Part shown: piece after piece, positions 7,513 through 15,646 of the stretch | Position numbering within the stretch: position 1 is the first letter of the stretch | Layout of the letters: each line of letters starts with the position of its first letter | Source of the DNA: CAYNHQ01 sp964397255 | GTDB taxonomy: Bacteria > Bdellovibrionota_G > JALEGL01 > DATDPG01 | Direction: 5' to 3' | Length of the DNA stretch: 64,000 bases | Assembly: GCA_964397255.1 (NCBI GenBank) | Contig: CAYNHQ010000001.1 | Coordinates: 372,001-436,000 of the forward strand | Notes under the pieces: generated by a model | Databases searched by the model: none | What the model was told of the DNA's origin: nothing | What the model saw: the letters and a program-made list of their open reading frames with translations, nothing else | Translations under genes and position numbers: made by a program

Positions 7513-8856
7513 CTAAAGGAGCCATAGCGTGCAATAACTTGCGAGAGCAGGCGGTAGCGGGCCTCTTGTTGACACTGGTTGCGCCAGGTAGTCTGTGAAA
7601 GCTTGTATATATTCGATATTAGGCTCACGCGCGAGTGCATTCCAGTTCCCGGAACTTGGTTCTATAAACGATCCGCCATAGCGCCCTTCGCGATCCAGCC
7701 CTCTTGACTCAAGGTACTCTAAGCGATCCTTTATAATTCGTTTTAAAGGCAATAGATCAGTCGCGCTTTTGCCTACTTTGGACAGGGTAGCAACTTCCTT
7801 AGGGTTCAATTCAAATGTTTGGAGGTCCCTGGCATAGATCCATTGTTCAGGGCGACTCGGAATATTGCCTGCAACCCGATTTCTTTCATACGCGTCCTTC
7901 AAAATTTTCTTAATCCTTAGATGAAAGAAATCTAGGGAATCCCCAAGTTCTTTTTTCGTATATTTGCCGAGTGGCTCCCAATCCAGTTCGGCTACTGTTT
8001 TCCCAACGGACGCCTCCCTCAATTTTTTTGCACCTGTTTTGTTTGTGATCGGGCCGCCGCTGGTTGGAGCACGATCTTCTGAAAGAGCTTGATTTCCCAA
8101 TCCCAGCACAAGAGTTCCGGTTCCAAAATCTCCTGCGACACCAATTACACCCGCAACCCAGGGGGACGAAAACGATATGCTCCCCGCCGCCGATCCCGCA
8201 TTGGTGGCCAAGGTCATCACCCCCGGCAGGCCGCTTACTTCAGAGGCGGAAGCCGCGGGTCCTCCGAGCATGGGAAGTGCCCAAGGTAAAATGACCGGAA
8301 CGCCTTCCACCGCAAATCGATGAAAATCTCCGCGAATCAAGTTTCCGATGGTGGCGTCCGCCGCTTGACCGGGCATCTTCATCACCATCGGCACTAATTT
8401 CTCTCCTCTGGCCGCCGCCCTGAATAGATCGCTCTCGGGCGGGTAGTAGTACTGCTCATCTTCGCCGTGCACCTGATACGCGAGGGCATTCTTGATATCC
8501 GTCATCATGAGCCACGTTTGCTCGGCGAGTCTTTTCACTCCAACGCCTTCACGCCCGATATCGAACGTCGCAAAATAAACATAAGCTTTTGCTCCATATA
8601 CAGCCAATTCATGGGCCGCGCCGATGTGCTCTTCCTTGAACATTGCCCACCGCACGACGACTTCGCTTTCTTCAAAATGGTTTGGACAGTAGCGATAGGC
8701 CTCCCCAACGGACCTTATTGGATTGGCGAAGTGGCAAGTGATCAAAGGAAAGGACGCGCTGTCTAACCTATCAAATCGCTCCTCACTGTTCGCCACCGTC
8801 TGAAGGCTGAGAACTATTAACAAAGGAAGCGATCGCTGCGTCAAGAATAGCCTCAT
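7513..8856 (-). CDS. Large secreted hypothetical protein
   Basis: I do not recognise this 447-aa protein. It has an N-terminal signal peptide (MRLFLTQRSLPLLIVLSLQ, cut near VANSEE). A mixed domain of about 180 residues with several Cys, Tyr and His follows (CHFANPIRS, YRYCPNHF, YYYPPESDLFRAA). The centre (about 185-265) is a hydrophobic, Gly/Ala/Ser-rich stretch (PWALPMLGGPAASAS, SSPWVAGVIGVAGDFG), and the C-terminus is charged and helical. This layout resembles secreted polymorphic-toxin proteins, where a hydrophobic segment precedes a variable C-terminal domain, but no toxin motif is visible. It stands alone, convergent with the recombinase gene, in an accessory region. Confidence 0.6.
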   Translation of the reverse strand: MRLFLTQRSLPLLIVLSLQTVANSEERFDRLDSASFPLITCHFANPIRSVGEAYRYCPNHFEESEVVVRWAMFKEEHIGAAHELAVYGAKAYVYFATFDIGREGVGVKRLAEQTWLMMTDIKNALAYQVHGEDEQYYYPPESDLFRAAARGEKLVPMVMKMPGQAADATIGNLIRGDFHRFAVEGVPVILPWALPMLGGPAASASEVSGLPGVMTLATNAGSAAGSISFSSPWVAGVIGVAGDFGTGTLVLGLGNQALSEDRAPTSGGPITNKTGAKKLREASVGKTVAELDWEPLGKYTKKELGDSLDFFHLRIKKILKDAYERNRVAGNIPSRPEQWIYARDLQTFELNPKEVATLSKVGKSATDLLPLKRIIKDRLEYLESRGLDREGRYGGSFIEPSSGNWNALAREPNIEYIQAFTDYLAQPVSTRGPLPPALASYCTLWLL

Positions 8857-9002
8857 GATCAGAGGCGCCGTGTAGCACGGGACAACGCGTTACGTCAATG
8901 CGCGGGCGTAATGATGAACTGATGTGCGATAGTGAAGCAATGTTCGCGTACCCCGGAAAGATGCATAAATCGACAATACGGGCGGAGCTTTTAAGGCGGG
9001 GA

Positions 9003-9016
9003 TATACGAGTATAAT
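9003..9016 (+). promoter_or_regulatory. -10 box and overlapping palindrome of the Panacea TA operon
   Basis: A consensus -10 hexamer TATAAT (9011-9016) stands 12 bases before the antitoxin start codon, with only a weak -35 at 8988-8993. An inverted repeat TATAC-GA-GTATA (9003-9014) overlaps the -10 and would suit autorepression by the toxin-antitoxin complex. Transcription would begin at about 9023, leaving a leader of only about six bases and no Shine-Dalgarno. The palindrome is partly built from -10-like sequence. Confidence 0.55.
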
Positions 9017-9028
9017 AAACTCTGAACC

Positions 9029-9514
9029 ATGGAAAAAGAAAAGCTTAAGAACCTCATCTTAATGATCGCCCAACATCCGACCGTGACGGAACTTGGAATC
9101 ACCAAGCTCGCAAAGCTGATCTATTTTGCCGATGCGCGCGCGTTACGGGAGCTTGGTTCTACCATCACCCATTCCGAGTACATTAAATATCAGCATGGGC
9201 CGGTTCCGAGCCGCTTGGAAAAAGTGATCAAGGAGATGCGCCGGAATGACGAATTAGATGAAAAGCGGGTCATCAAAAATGAGAACTACGAGCACCATCC
9301 TGTCACGGCCAAGAAGAAACCGGACCTGTCATGTTTTTCTTCGGAAGAGTTAGAGATCATTGATCAGGTGATTCGGGAGCTGGGCCCGAAAAGAGCAACT
9401 ACGCTCTCCGATCAGTCTCATCAGGAGCCAGCCTGGATTTACGCTCAATCATTGAAGAAGCTAGATCCTGAACTAATCGCTTACAGCACATCCGAAGATC
9501 CTGAAGGGCTTTGA
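9029..9514 (+). CDS. Panacea-domain (DUF4065, SocA-like) antitoxin
   Basis: A 161-aa protein of the Panacea/SocA-like family, whose members neutralise many unrelated toxins encoded beside them. The domain shows GITKLAKLIYFADARALRELG, the EYIKYQHGPVPSRLEKVI motif (the YxxxxxGPxP signature) and the late helical block FSSEELEIIDQVIRELG with SHQEPAW. The gene directly precedes a RelE-like toxin: its TGA at 9512-9514 is followed at once by the toxin's TTG. The palindrome over its -10 suggests autoregulation. The family assignment is firm; neutralisation of this toxin is inferred from context and from the family. Confidence 0.88.
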   Translation: MEKEKLKNLILMIAQHPTVTELGITKLAKLIYFADARALRELGSTITHSEYIKYQHGPVPSRLEKVIKEMRRNDELDEKRVIKNENYEHHPVTAKKKPDLSCFSSEELEIIDQVIRELGPKRATTLSDQSHQEPAWIYAQSLKKLDPELIAYSTSEDPEGL

Positions 9515-9904
9515 TTGAACTTTCGGGACTGTCTTTTTCATCAGTCCGCTCGTTTCAAAAAATCCGTTAAGCGGAGCAAACACAAGGTAGAACGGGCCGT
9601 ATCCGCTATTCAAAAGGTCCTCTACACGTACCCCGATTATGGCGTTGTAATTCCAAAATTTTCGAAACTCAGAAAGATGCGCGTACATGTGCCCCATGCC
9701 GGTCTGGGGAAGCGCGGTGGATACCGATTGATTTATCGGAAAGTCGAAATTGACGAAATGCTCTACATCTATTTTGCCGATCTCTATTTTAAGGGCGACA
9801 AAGAAGACCTTTCAACTCGGGAATACGAAATCTTGATCCAAGAATCCGAAGCAGCGATCAGCAACAAAGAGGCCCTGGATTGGGAGGCATTCGTTCCGAA
9901 GTAA
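9515..9904 (+). CDS. RelE/ParE-fold toxin of the Panacea TA pair
   Basis: A 129-aa basic protein with the RelE/ParE-type core: helices rich in Lys/Arg (ARFKKSVKRSKHKVERAV), then strands ending in RKMRVHVPHAGLGKRGGYRLIYRKV, with the typical GKRGGYRLIY strand, and YIYFADLYFKGDKEDLS. RelE relatives cleave mRNA on the ribosome and ParE relatives act on gyrase; which applies here is unknown. The start is a TTG immediately after the antitoxin stop, preceded by GAAGGG at about 9 bases, so the toxin is translated by coupling and probably at a lower rate than the antitoxin. Confidence 0.85.
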   Translation: MNFRDCLFHQSARFKKSVKRSKHKVERAVSAIQKVLYTYPDYGVVIPKFSKLRKMRVHVPHAGLGKRGGYRLIYRKVEIDEMLYIYFADLYFKGDKEDLSTREYEILIQESEAAISNKEALDWEAFVPK

Positions 9905-10193
9905 TCATCTAAGGAACCAAGCCTGATTTAATTCCCCCAACCCTTTTTGGAACAGGTCGATCGTAATGGATGGTACTTGAACGCATTCAACAGCTGGTTT
10001 CTGTTTCCTCGTGGTAACACCGTAGTAACAACGTTGATGAAATCAGGTGAACTGGCGTGATCTCCGCTGAACTCGAAAATGGCTATCGGTTTGATATTAT
10101 TGTATTGCCCAATTGTTGCGATCTGTTAGGAAGGCGTTTTTACAAGCCTGTCCCAGGCACCATAATATATTTAAGACTGGGTTCGGAGGGGGC

Positions 10194-10964
10194 GTGATTA
10201 AAAATTTTTTACCTATCATCTTAATTTTATCCGGCGCGTATGGAGCAACGAATGAGCATATTCTTTACATCGCGAGACATGGCGAGACCCATGCAAATAA
10301 AGAAGAAGTTCTGGTGGGTCAGGCCTTGGATTCTCGAGCCGTGCTTACGGAAAAAGGCAGGGTCCAAGCTATTGGTCTTGCAAACCTTCTCACCACTTCC
10401 GGTATAGAAAAAATTTACGTTTCCCGCCTTCTTCGCAGTCAGCAAACAGCGGAACCGCTGACAAAAATTTTAGGGCTTACGCCCATTGTTCGAAGTTATC
10501 TCGACGAGCAAAATTTCGGTGCGCTGGAAGGAAAATCGCTGACCTCGCCTGAAGTTCGAGCCGCGCTGAATCGGAACGATCGTGAACTCTATTATCGACC
10601 CGGAAATGGGGAAGACGCTGATGAAGTACAAAAGAGAGTTTCTCATTTTCTTGATGAGGTTTTTCAGCCTGAAGCTCCCAAAACGATTCTGGCGATTGGG
10701 CACTATGGAACAGTCCGCGCGATCATTGTGGTGCTCATGAAATTGACGCCCGAGCAAAACGCCAAAATTGCCCCAAAAAATGATCATCGATTCCGTATCG
10801 ATTGGGCCAATGGTGTTGTCACGCGGTTTCAGCGGAGTGTGGAGGGGAAGCAGTTCGTTGATGTGAAAGTGGAAGATCTCTATTCTCCTCCCGTCGCCCA
10901 AATGCCGCTTCCTCCACACGTCGTGCCAGTCGAGAGAAGGGGAGTGACTGAAGCGAAGAGATAG
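10194..10964 (+). CDS. Secreted histidine phosphatase (phosphoglycerate mutase-like)
   Basis: A 256-aa member of the histidine phosphatase superfamily with an N-terminal signal peptide (MIKNFLPIILILSGAYGA). The phosphohistidine motif is ARHGE (H29), followed by LTEKGRVQA and VSRLLRSQQTAEPL, and the second catalytic histidine is in ILAIGHYGTVRAI. Such exported enzymes remove phosphate from small molecules or proteins in the periplasm; the substrate is not known. The start is the GTG at 10194, with GGAGGG a few bases upstream. A longer frame from TTG 10113 lacks this support and would bury the signal peptide. Its last 146 bp overlap the oppositely oriented mutY gene. Confidence 0.8.
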   Translation: MIKNFLPIILILSGAYGATNEHILYIARHGETHANKEEVLVGQALDSRAVLTEKGRVQAIGLANLLTTSGIEKIYVSRLLRSQQTAEPLTKILGLTPIVRSYLDEQNFGALEGKSLTSPEVRAALNRNDRELYYRPGNGEDADEVQKRVSHFLDEVFQPEAPKTILAIGHYGTVRAIIVVLMKLTPEQNAKIAPKNDHRFRIDWANGVVTRFQRSVEGKQFVDVKVEDLYSPPVAQMPLPPHVVPVERRGVTEAKR

Positions 10965-11925
10965 AAACCCAACCTTCGCCCTTTGTTTTCTTTTTGGCGG
11001 CAGACGAATAAATCGTGAGATCGATGGTTCGGTGCGAGAGCTGATGTTTCAACCGTCCCACTTTTCTTGGAGCTAGAGGTTTGATTTTAAATTCTGTTTC
11101 AAATCTATGAGTGGCTTGGTTAAGCGATTTCGCTTCTAACATAGGAAACTCCCAAAGGCCGCCCCACAGCCCCTTTGAAGGCCGACGTCGGAGGAGGACG
11201 GAATTTCCCGATTGGACGACGAACGCAAATGATCGGAGTGTTTTGACGCTTATGGCCCTGTTTCGAGACGGAAATTCTTCCACACGTCCTAGTTTTTGCG
11301 CCCTGCAAATTGTTCGAAGAGGGCACAGAAGACATTTTGGATTCTTGGGCAGGCAGACCAAAGCGCCCAATTCCATAACGGACTGATTGAAGCTCGAAGG
11401 ATCTTTGGGTTCGACGAGCTTTTGAGCGATGAGGGGAATATTTTTGTTCGTTGCAAAAAGTCGGGAGTAAACACGAATCACATTTCCATCCACGGCCGGC
11501 ACTGCTTCTCCGAATGCGATCGATGCCACAGCGCCCGAGGTGTAAGGTCCGAATCCTTTAAGGCTCTGAAGTTCTTCCTTTCGTTGGGGAAGTTCGCCGC
11601 CATATCTTTCCACCATCTCCCGAGCGGCTGAGTGTAAATTTCTGGCTCGACTGTAGTAGCCGAGACCTTCCCACTTTTTCAAAACACGCTCCTCTCTTGC
11701 ATCGGCTAGCGCTTCGACTGTCGGGAATTCTTTTAGAAATCGTTCGTAATAGGGAATGACCGTATCCACTCTGGTTTGTTGGAGCATGATTTCTGATATC
11801 CAGATCGCATACGGATCTTTCGTTTGCCGCCAGGGGAGATTGCGTTTCTCCTTCGAGTACCAGGTAACCAAGCGTTTTCGAATTTCACGCGAAGTTGCTT
11901 CGCTAAGGCGCTGCACCGTCGGCAT
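10819..11925 (-). CDS. A/G-specific adenine glycosylase MutY
   Basis: MutY removes adenine paired with 8-oxoguanine and so prevents G-to-T mutations. The protein (368 aa, usual length) shows the catalytic glutamate E45 in SEIMLQQTR, the helix-hairpin-helix block LKGFGPYTSGAVASIAFGE, the catalytic aspartate D146 in AVDGNV, and four cysteines for the [4Fe-4S] cluster (C191, C198, C201, C207). The C-terminal NUDIX-like recognition domain follows (RRRPSKGLWGGLWEFP). The last 48 or so residues are encoded opposite the end of the phosphatase gene; the tail is rich in Arg, Ser and His and probably disordered. It diverges from sdhC with 58 bp between. Confidence 0.95.
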   Translation of the reverse strand: MPTVQRLSEATSREIRKRLVTWYSKEKRNLPWRQTKDPYAIWISEIMLQQTRVDTVIPYYERFLKEFPTVEALADAREERVLKKWEGLGYYSRARNLHSAAREMVERYGGELPQRKEELQSLKGFGPYTSGAVASIAFGEAVPAVDGNVIRVYSRLFATNKNIPLIAQKLVEPKDPSSFNQSVMELGALVCLPKNPKCLLCPLRTICRAQKLGRVEEFPSRNRAISVKTLRSFAFVVQSGNSVLLRRRPSKGLWGGLWEFPMLEAKSLNQATHRFETEFKIKPLAPRKVGRLKHQLSHRTIDLTIYSSAAKKKTKGEGWVSISSLQSLPFSRLARRVEEAAFGRREENRDLPLSHQRTASPPHSAETA

Positions 11926-11983
11926 CGTAACGAGGCTTCACGAAATTGCCAGAACCAAGTTCCTACGTTAAAACTTTCGCGCT

Positions 11984-12613
11984 ATGAACGACCGTGAATT
12001 CTGGGCCCGGCGCCTCCATTCGCTCTCCGGTGTGGTGCCGATCGGCGCATTTCTCGTCGAACATATGCTCACGAATTCCAGGGCGCTTCATGGGAAAGCG
12101 GCCTACAACGAAGCGGTGGAATGGATTTCCAATCTTCCCTACCTACTATGGATGGAGATATTTCTCATCGGCTTGCCGATTGTGTTTCATGCCGTTTACG
12201 GCGTCTATATCGCTGTAAAAGCAAAACCGAATCCCGTCCAGTACCCGTACTTTCGAAATTGGATGTACACGTTTCAAAGGGCGAGCGGCATGCTCCTTTT
12301 GGCTTACATTACATGGCATGTTTGGGGAACGCGTGTGGCAAAAATCTATAACCCGGCCATCGCCTCCAATTTTTTCGATTTCATGGCGGCGAATTTTCAT
12401 AACCCTTTCTATCTGGGCTTCCAAATTCTGGGTGTTATCGCGGCCGCATTTCATTTCGCCAATGGCCTTTGGACTTTTTTAATCGTGTGGGGCGTGGCGG
12501 TGGGCCCCCGCGCCCAGCGCTTGGCAAGTGTTGTCTGTTATGGAATCGGCGCCGTGATTCTTATGTTCGGATTTGATTCGTTTCGCGGGTTTTTGCAGGC
12601 GGGAGGATCCTAA
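11984..12613 (+). CDS. Succinate dehydrogenase cytochrome b558 subunit
   Basis: This is the membrane anchor and haem-binding subunit of complex II, of the single-polypeptide b558 type found with SdhA and SdhB in Bacillus, deltaproteobacteria and Bacteroidetes. The 209-aa protein has five hydrophobic segments (for example LLWMEIFLIGLPIVFHAVYG and ASVVCYGIGAVILMFGFDSF). Histidines in RLHSLSG, FLVEHML, FHAVYG, YITWHVWG and AFHFANG are candidates for ligating the two haems. It heads the sdhCAB operon: its TAA shares one base with the ATG of sdhA. Confidence 0.93.
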   Translation: MNDREFWARRLHSLSGVVPIGAFLVEHMLTNSRALHGKAAYNEAVEWISNLPYLLWMEIFLIGLPIVFHAVYGVYIAVKAKPNPVQYPYFRNWMYTFQRASGMLLLAYITWHVWGTRVAKIYNPAIASNFFDFMAANFHNPFYLGFQILGVIAAAFHFANGLWTFLIVWGVAVGPRAQRLASVVCYGIGAVILMFGFDSFRGFLQAGGS

Positions 12614-14430
12614 TGGCAAAACCGACGTTTATCGTCGTCGGAGGCGGGCTCGCGGGCCTTGCCACCACCATGAAGCTCGCTGAAGGAGGAGCGAAAGTTC
12701 AGCTTTTTTCCTATGTTCCGGTTCGCCGATCTCATAGCGTCTGTGCACAAGGGGGAATTAACGGCGCCGTGAATACGAAAGGGGAGGGAGACTCCACCTG
12801 GGAGCATTTTGACGATTCTATTTATGGCGGTGACTTTCTCGCCAATCAACCTCCGGTTAAAGCAATGTGCGAAGCGGCACCCGGCATCATTTATCTATTG
12901 GATCGAATGGGAGTGCCCTTTAATCGGACGCCCGAAGGGCTGATCGATTTTCGGCGATTTGGAGGAACCAAGTACCATCGGACGGCGTACGCGGGCGCCA
13001 CGACGGGACAGCAACTCCTCTACGCTCTCGACGAGCAAGTTCGGCGCTACGAAAGCGAAGGCCTGGTTGAAAAATATGAGGGCTGGGAATTTCTTTCACC
13101 CATTCTTGATGACAAAGGCGTCTGCCGTGGAATTACGGCGCTGGATCAAGTTCGAATGCAAGTCGCCCCGTTTTCTGCCGCGGGCGTTCTTCTGGCCACC
13201 GGTGGACCCGGAATGATTTTTGGAAAAACGACGAATTCACTCATCAATACCGGCTCAGCTGCGGCGGCGGCCTACCGAGCGGGAGCATTCTACGGCAATG
13301 GGGAATTCATTCAGGTTCATCCGACAACCGTTCCCGGGCCCGATAAGTTACGCCTTATGAGTGAATCGATTCGAGGAGAAGGGGGAAGGGTCTGGACACC
13401 CAAGGATCCGTTCGACAAGCGATCCCCCGAAAGTATTCCAGAAGGGGACCGGTGGTATTTTCTGGAAGAATGGTATCCCGCCTATGGAAACCTGGTTCCG
13501 CGCGATATTGCCTCACGGGCCATTCACAAAGTTTGTGTGGAACAAAAAAAGGGAATTGAGCAAAAAAATCAGGTCTATCTGGATGTCACGCATATTCCAG
13601 TAGAGATGCTCGATAAAAAATTGGGCGGTGTAATAGATATGTACGAAAAATTTGTCGGCCAAGATCCCAGGAAGGTGCCGATGCGAATTTATCCCGGAGT
13701 GCATTATTCCATGGGCGGCCTCTGGGTGGACTTCAAACAGATGACAAATATTCCAGGTTTGTTTGCCGCGGGAGAAGTCGATTATCAGTATCACGGTGCC
13801 AATCGCCTCGGCGCGAACTCCCTTCTCTCTTGTATTTATTCCGGGATGATTTCTGGATCCTCGATGATCGAATACGCAAAGGGATCAAATCAAAGCGAGT
13901 CAGCTTTGGCGGCTCTGCTGGATCCACAAAAGAAACGCGAAGAGGACAATCTAGAGTCGATTTACAAACTCTCCGGGACGGAAAATGCTTTTAAGATTCA
14001 TGAAGAACTAGGTGAATGGATGAGCAATTATGTAACCGTGGTTCGGGTCAATAAGACGTTAGAAGAGACCGATCGAAAAATTCAAGAACTTATGGAGCGT
14101 TCAAAGAGAATCGGAATTTCCGATCGAGGGCATTGGGCCAATCAGGAAGCCATCTTCATTCGTCAGCTTCAGTTGATCTTCGATCTCGCGCGGGTAATCA
14201 CGCTGGGTGCTCTTCGCCGAAATGAAAGCCGTGGGGCCCATTTCAAACCTGATTTTTCCGATCGGAATGATAAAGACTGGCTCAAGACGACAAAAGCCCG
14301 CTATTCAGTCTCCGCGCCTCAATTTGAGTATGAACCCGTGGATACTTCGCTGATTCCCCCTCGAGCCCGCAAATACGATGTCGAGAAGAAAGAGCCAGGA
14401 AAACCTGCTGCGAGGCTCGCCCATGCCTGA
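12613..14430 (+). CDS. Succinate dehydrogenase flavoprotein subunit SdhA
   Basis: The catalytic subunit of complex II oxidises succinate to fumarate with covalently bound FAD. The protein (605 aa) has the N-terminal dinucleotide motif VVGGGLAGLATTMKLAEGG, the histidyl-FAD attachment RRSHSVCAQGGINGAVN, the active-site TGGPGMIFGKTTNS and HPTTVPG regions, and the C-terminal HGANRLGANSLLSCIYSG. The length and the IPGLFAAGEVDYQYHGANRLGANS block fit the b558-type family rather than the alphaproteobacterial type. It overlaps sdhC by one base and sdhB by eight, which is translational coupling of all three subunits. Confidence 0.96.
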   Translation: MAKPTFIVVGGGLAGLATTMKLAEGGAKVQLFSYVPVRRSHSVCAQGGINGAVNTKGEGDSTWEHFDDSIYGGDFLANQPPVKAMCEAAPGIIYLLDRMGVPFNRTPEGLIDFRRFGGTKYHRTAYAGATTGQQLLYALDEQVRRYESEGLVEKYEGWEFLSPILDDKGVCRGITALDQVRMQVAPFSAAGVLLATGGPGMIFGKTTNSLINTGSAAAAAYRAGAFYGNGEFIQVHPTTVPGPDKLRLMSESIRGEGGRVWTPKDPFDKRSPESIPEGDRWYFLEEWYPAYGNLVPRDIASRAIHKVCVEQKKGIEQKNQVYLDVTHIPVEMLDKKLGGVIDMYEKFVGQDPRKVPMRIYPGVHYSMGGLWVDFKQMTNIPGLFAAGEVDYQYHGANRLGANSLLSCIYSGMISGSSMIEYAKGSNQSESALAALLDPQKKREEDNLESIYKLSGTENAFKIHEELGEWMSNYVTVVRVNKTLEETDRKIQELMERSKRIGISDRGHWANQEAIFIRQLQLIFDLARVITLGALRRNESRGAHFKPDFSDRNDKDWLKTTKARYSVSAPQFEYEPVDTSLIPPRARKYDVEKKEPGKPAARLAHA

Positions 14431-15169
14431 GTTTGTTCAACTTCAGATCAAGCGGCAGGAGGGGCCCGAACGGAAACATCGGTGGGAGGAATTCCGCGTA
14501 CCTCGATATGACGGAATGAATGTCATTACTGCGCTACAGGAGATCCAAAAGAACCCTAAGACTATGGACGGCAAATCCACTTCCGCTGTGGCCTGGGAAG
14601 CGAGTTGTCTCGAAGAAGTCTGCGGCAGTTGTACGATGATTATCAATGGCCGCGTACGTCAGGCCTGCTCGACTTTGATCAGCAAATTGGATCAGCCGAT
14701 TCGCCTCGAACCGATGACAAAATTTCCGGTAGTTCGCGATCTTAAAGTCAATCGACAGCGAATGTTTGAAACGCTCAAGCGGATTAAAGGTTGGATTCAA
14801 ATTGACGGTACCTACGACTTAGGTTCCGGCCCTCGGCAGGCCGAAGAGGATCAGCAAGAAGCATACAAAATGTCGACGTGCATGACATGCGGCTGTTGCC
14901 TGGAAGTTTGCCCGCAGTACACGCTCGATAACGATTTCATTGGCGCCTCGGCGATTAGCCAAGCGCGCCTCTTCAATATTCATCCGACGGGAAAAATGCA
15001 GAAGGAAGAACGTCTCGAAGCACTGATGGGGGTAGGAGGCCTAAACGAATGCGGAAATGCGCAGAACTGTGTGAAAGGCTGTCCCAAAGAAATTCCGTTG
15101 ACCGTCTCCATCGCCGAAATGGGTCGACAATTGACGATTCATGCGATTAAGAAACTTTTCTTCAGATAA
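14423..15169 (+). CDS. Succinate dehydrogenase iron-sulfur subunit SdhB
   Basis: SdhB carries electrons from SdhA's FAD to the quinone site through three iron-sulfur clusters. The 248-aa protein shows the [2Fe-2S] ligands (CLEEVCGSC and the later RQAC), the [4Fe-4S] motif CMTCGCCLEVCP, and the [3Fe-4S] motif CGNAQNCVKGCP. I chose the ATG at 14423, inside the last codons of sdhA (8-bp overlap), as the start; a frame from 14378 would add 15 unrelated residues. It is the last gene of the operon and converges on a PilZ gene 29 bp away, with no clear terminator between. Confidence 0.95.
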   Translation: MPEFVQLQIKRQEGPERKHRWEEFRVPRYDGMNVITALQEIQKNPKTMDGKSTSAVAWEASCLEEVCGSCTMIINGRVRQACSTLISKLDQPIRLEPMTKFPVVRDLKVNRQRMFETLKRIKGWIQIDGTYDLGSGPRQAEEDQQEAYKMSTCMTCGCCLEVCPQYTLDNDFIGASAISQARLFNIHPTGKMQKEERLEALMGVGGLNECGNAQNCVKGCPKEIPLTVSIAEMGRQLTIHAIKKLFFR

Positions 15170-15198
15170 AAAGACCAGACCCAAAGACGAGTATAAAA

Positions 15199-15609
15199 TT
15201 AGTCGGTTCGGAGATTCTCAAGAACAAAGCCGGAAATCATTCGTTGAATATTCGGCTCTAAATTCTCGAACGTGACTCCGATTTGCGTGGCTTCTTCGGG
15301 ACGACGTTCGGCGATTTTGTGAACCACGCGGGCGGGAGCGGTGATCGGAATATCGCTTTCCGGCAACGTAAACTCCAATTGAATCCGATCGCCGACAGAG
15401 AGTGGAAAATTCGTATCGATCAACATTCCCGACCAACTAATGTTAACGGCTTCCATAAATCCCTGAATGGGGTTGCCATTTACGGTCGCCACGACAGGAA
15501 ACCCTACGGCCAAACGCTGACCGCGAATTCGGCGGTCTTCATTATTAGATCGAAATTTTTCGGGCATTATCGCACGTCGAACCCTTCTTAGTTCGTCGAT
15601 CTTGCTCAC
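15199..15609 (-). CDS. PilZ-domain protein
   Basis: A 136-aa protein consisting almost only of a PilZ domain, the usual receptor for cyclic-di-GMP. It has the Arg cluster before the barrel (EDRRIRGQRLAVGFPV) and the NISWSGMLID strand, a variant of the (D/N)xSxxG motif, then VGDRIQLEFTLPES and ATQIGVTFENLEP. The RxxxR motif is present as RRIRGQR. Its gene follows lepB by 37 bp on the same strand, so it is the last member of the rpsB-lepB operon. A link from c-di-GMP to envelope biogenesis is inferred only from this position. Confidence 0.82.
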   Translation of the reverse strand: MSKIDELRRVRRAIMPEKFRSNNEDRRIRGQRLAVGFPVVATVNGNPIQGFMEAVNISWSGMLIDTNFPLSVGDRIQLEFTLPESDIPITAPARVVHKIAERRPEEATQIGVTFENLEPNIQRMISGFVLENLRTD

Positions 15610-15646
15610 ACTTCTATATTGCCCGCTATGGGTCTTGATTGCAACG

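Noticed and set aside
7227..7640. 137-aa minus-strand frame across the recombinase end
   Set aside because: It overlaps the ends of two longer genes, has no ribosome site and a composition of random frames.
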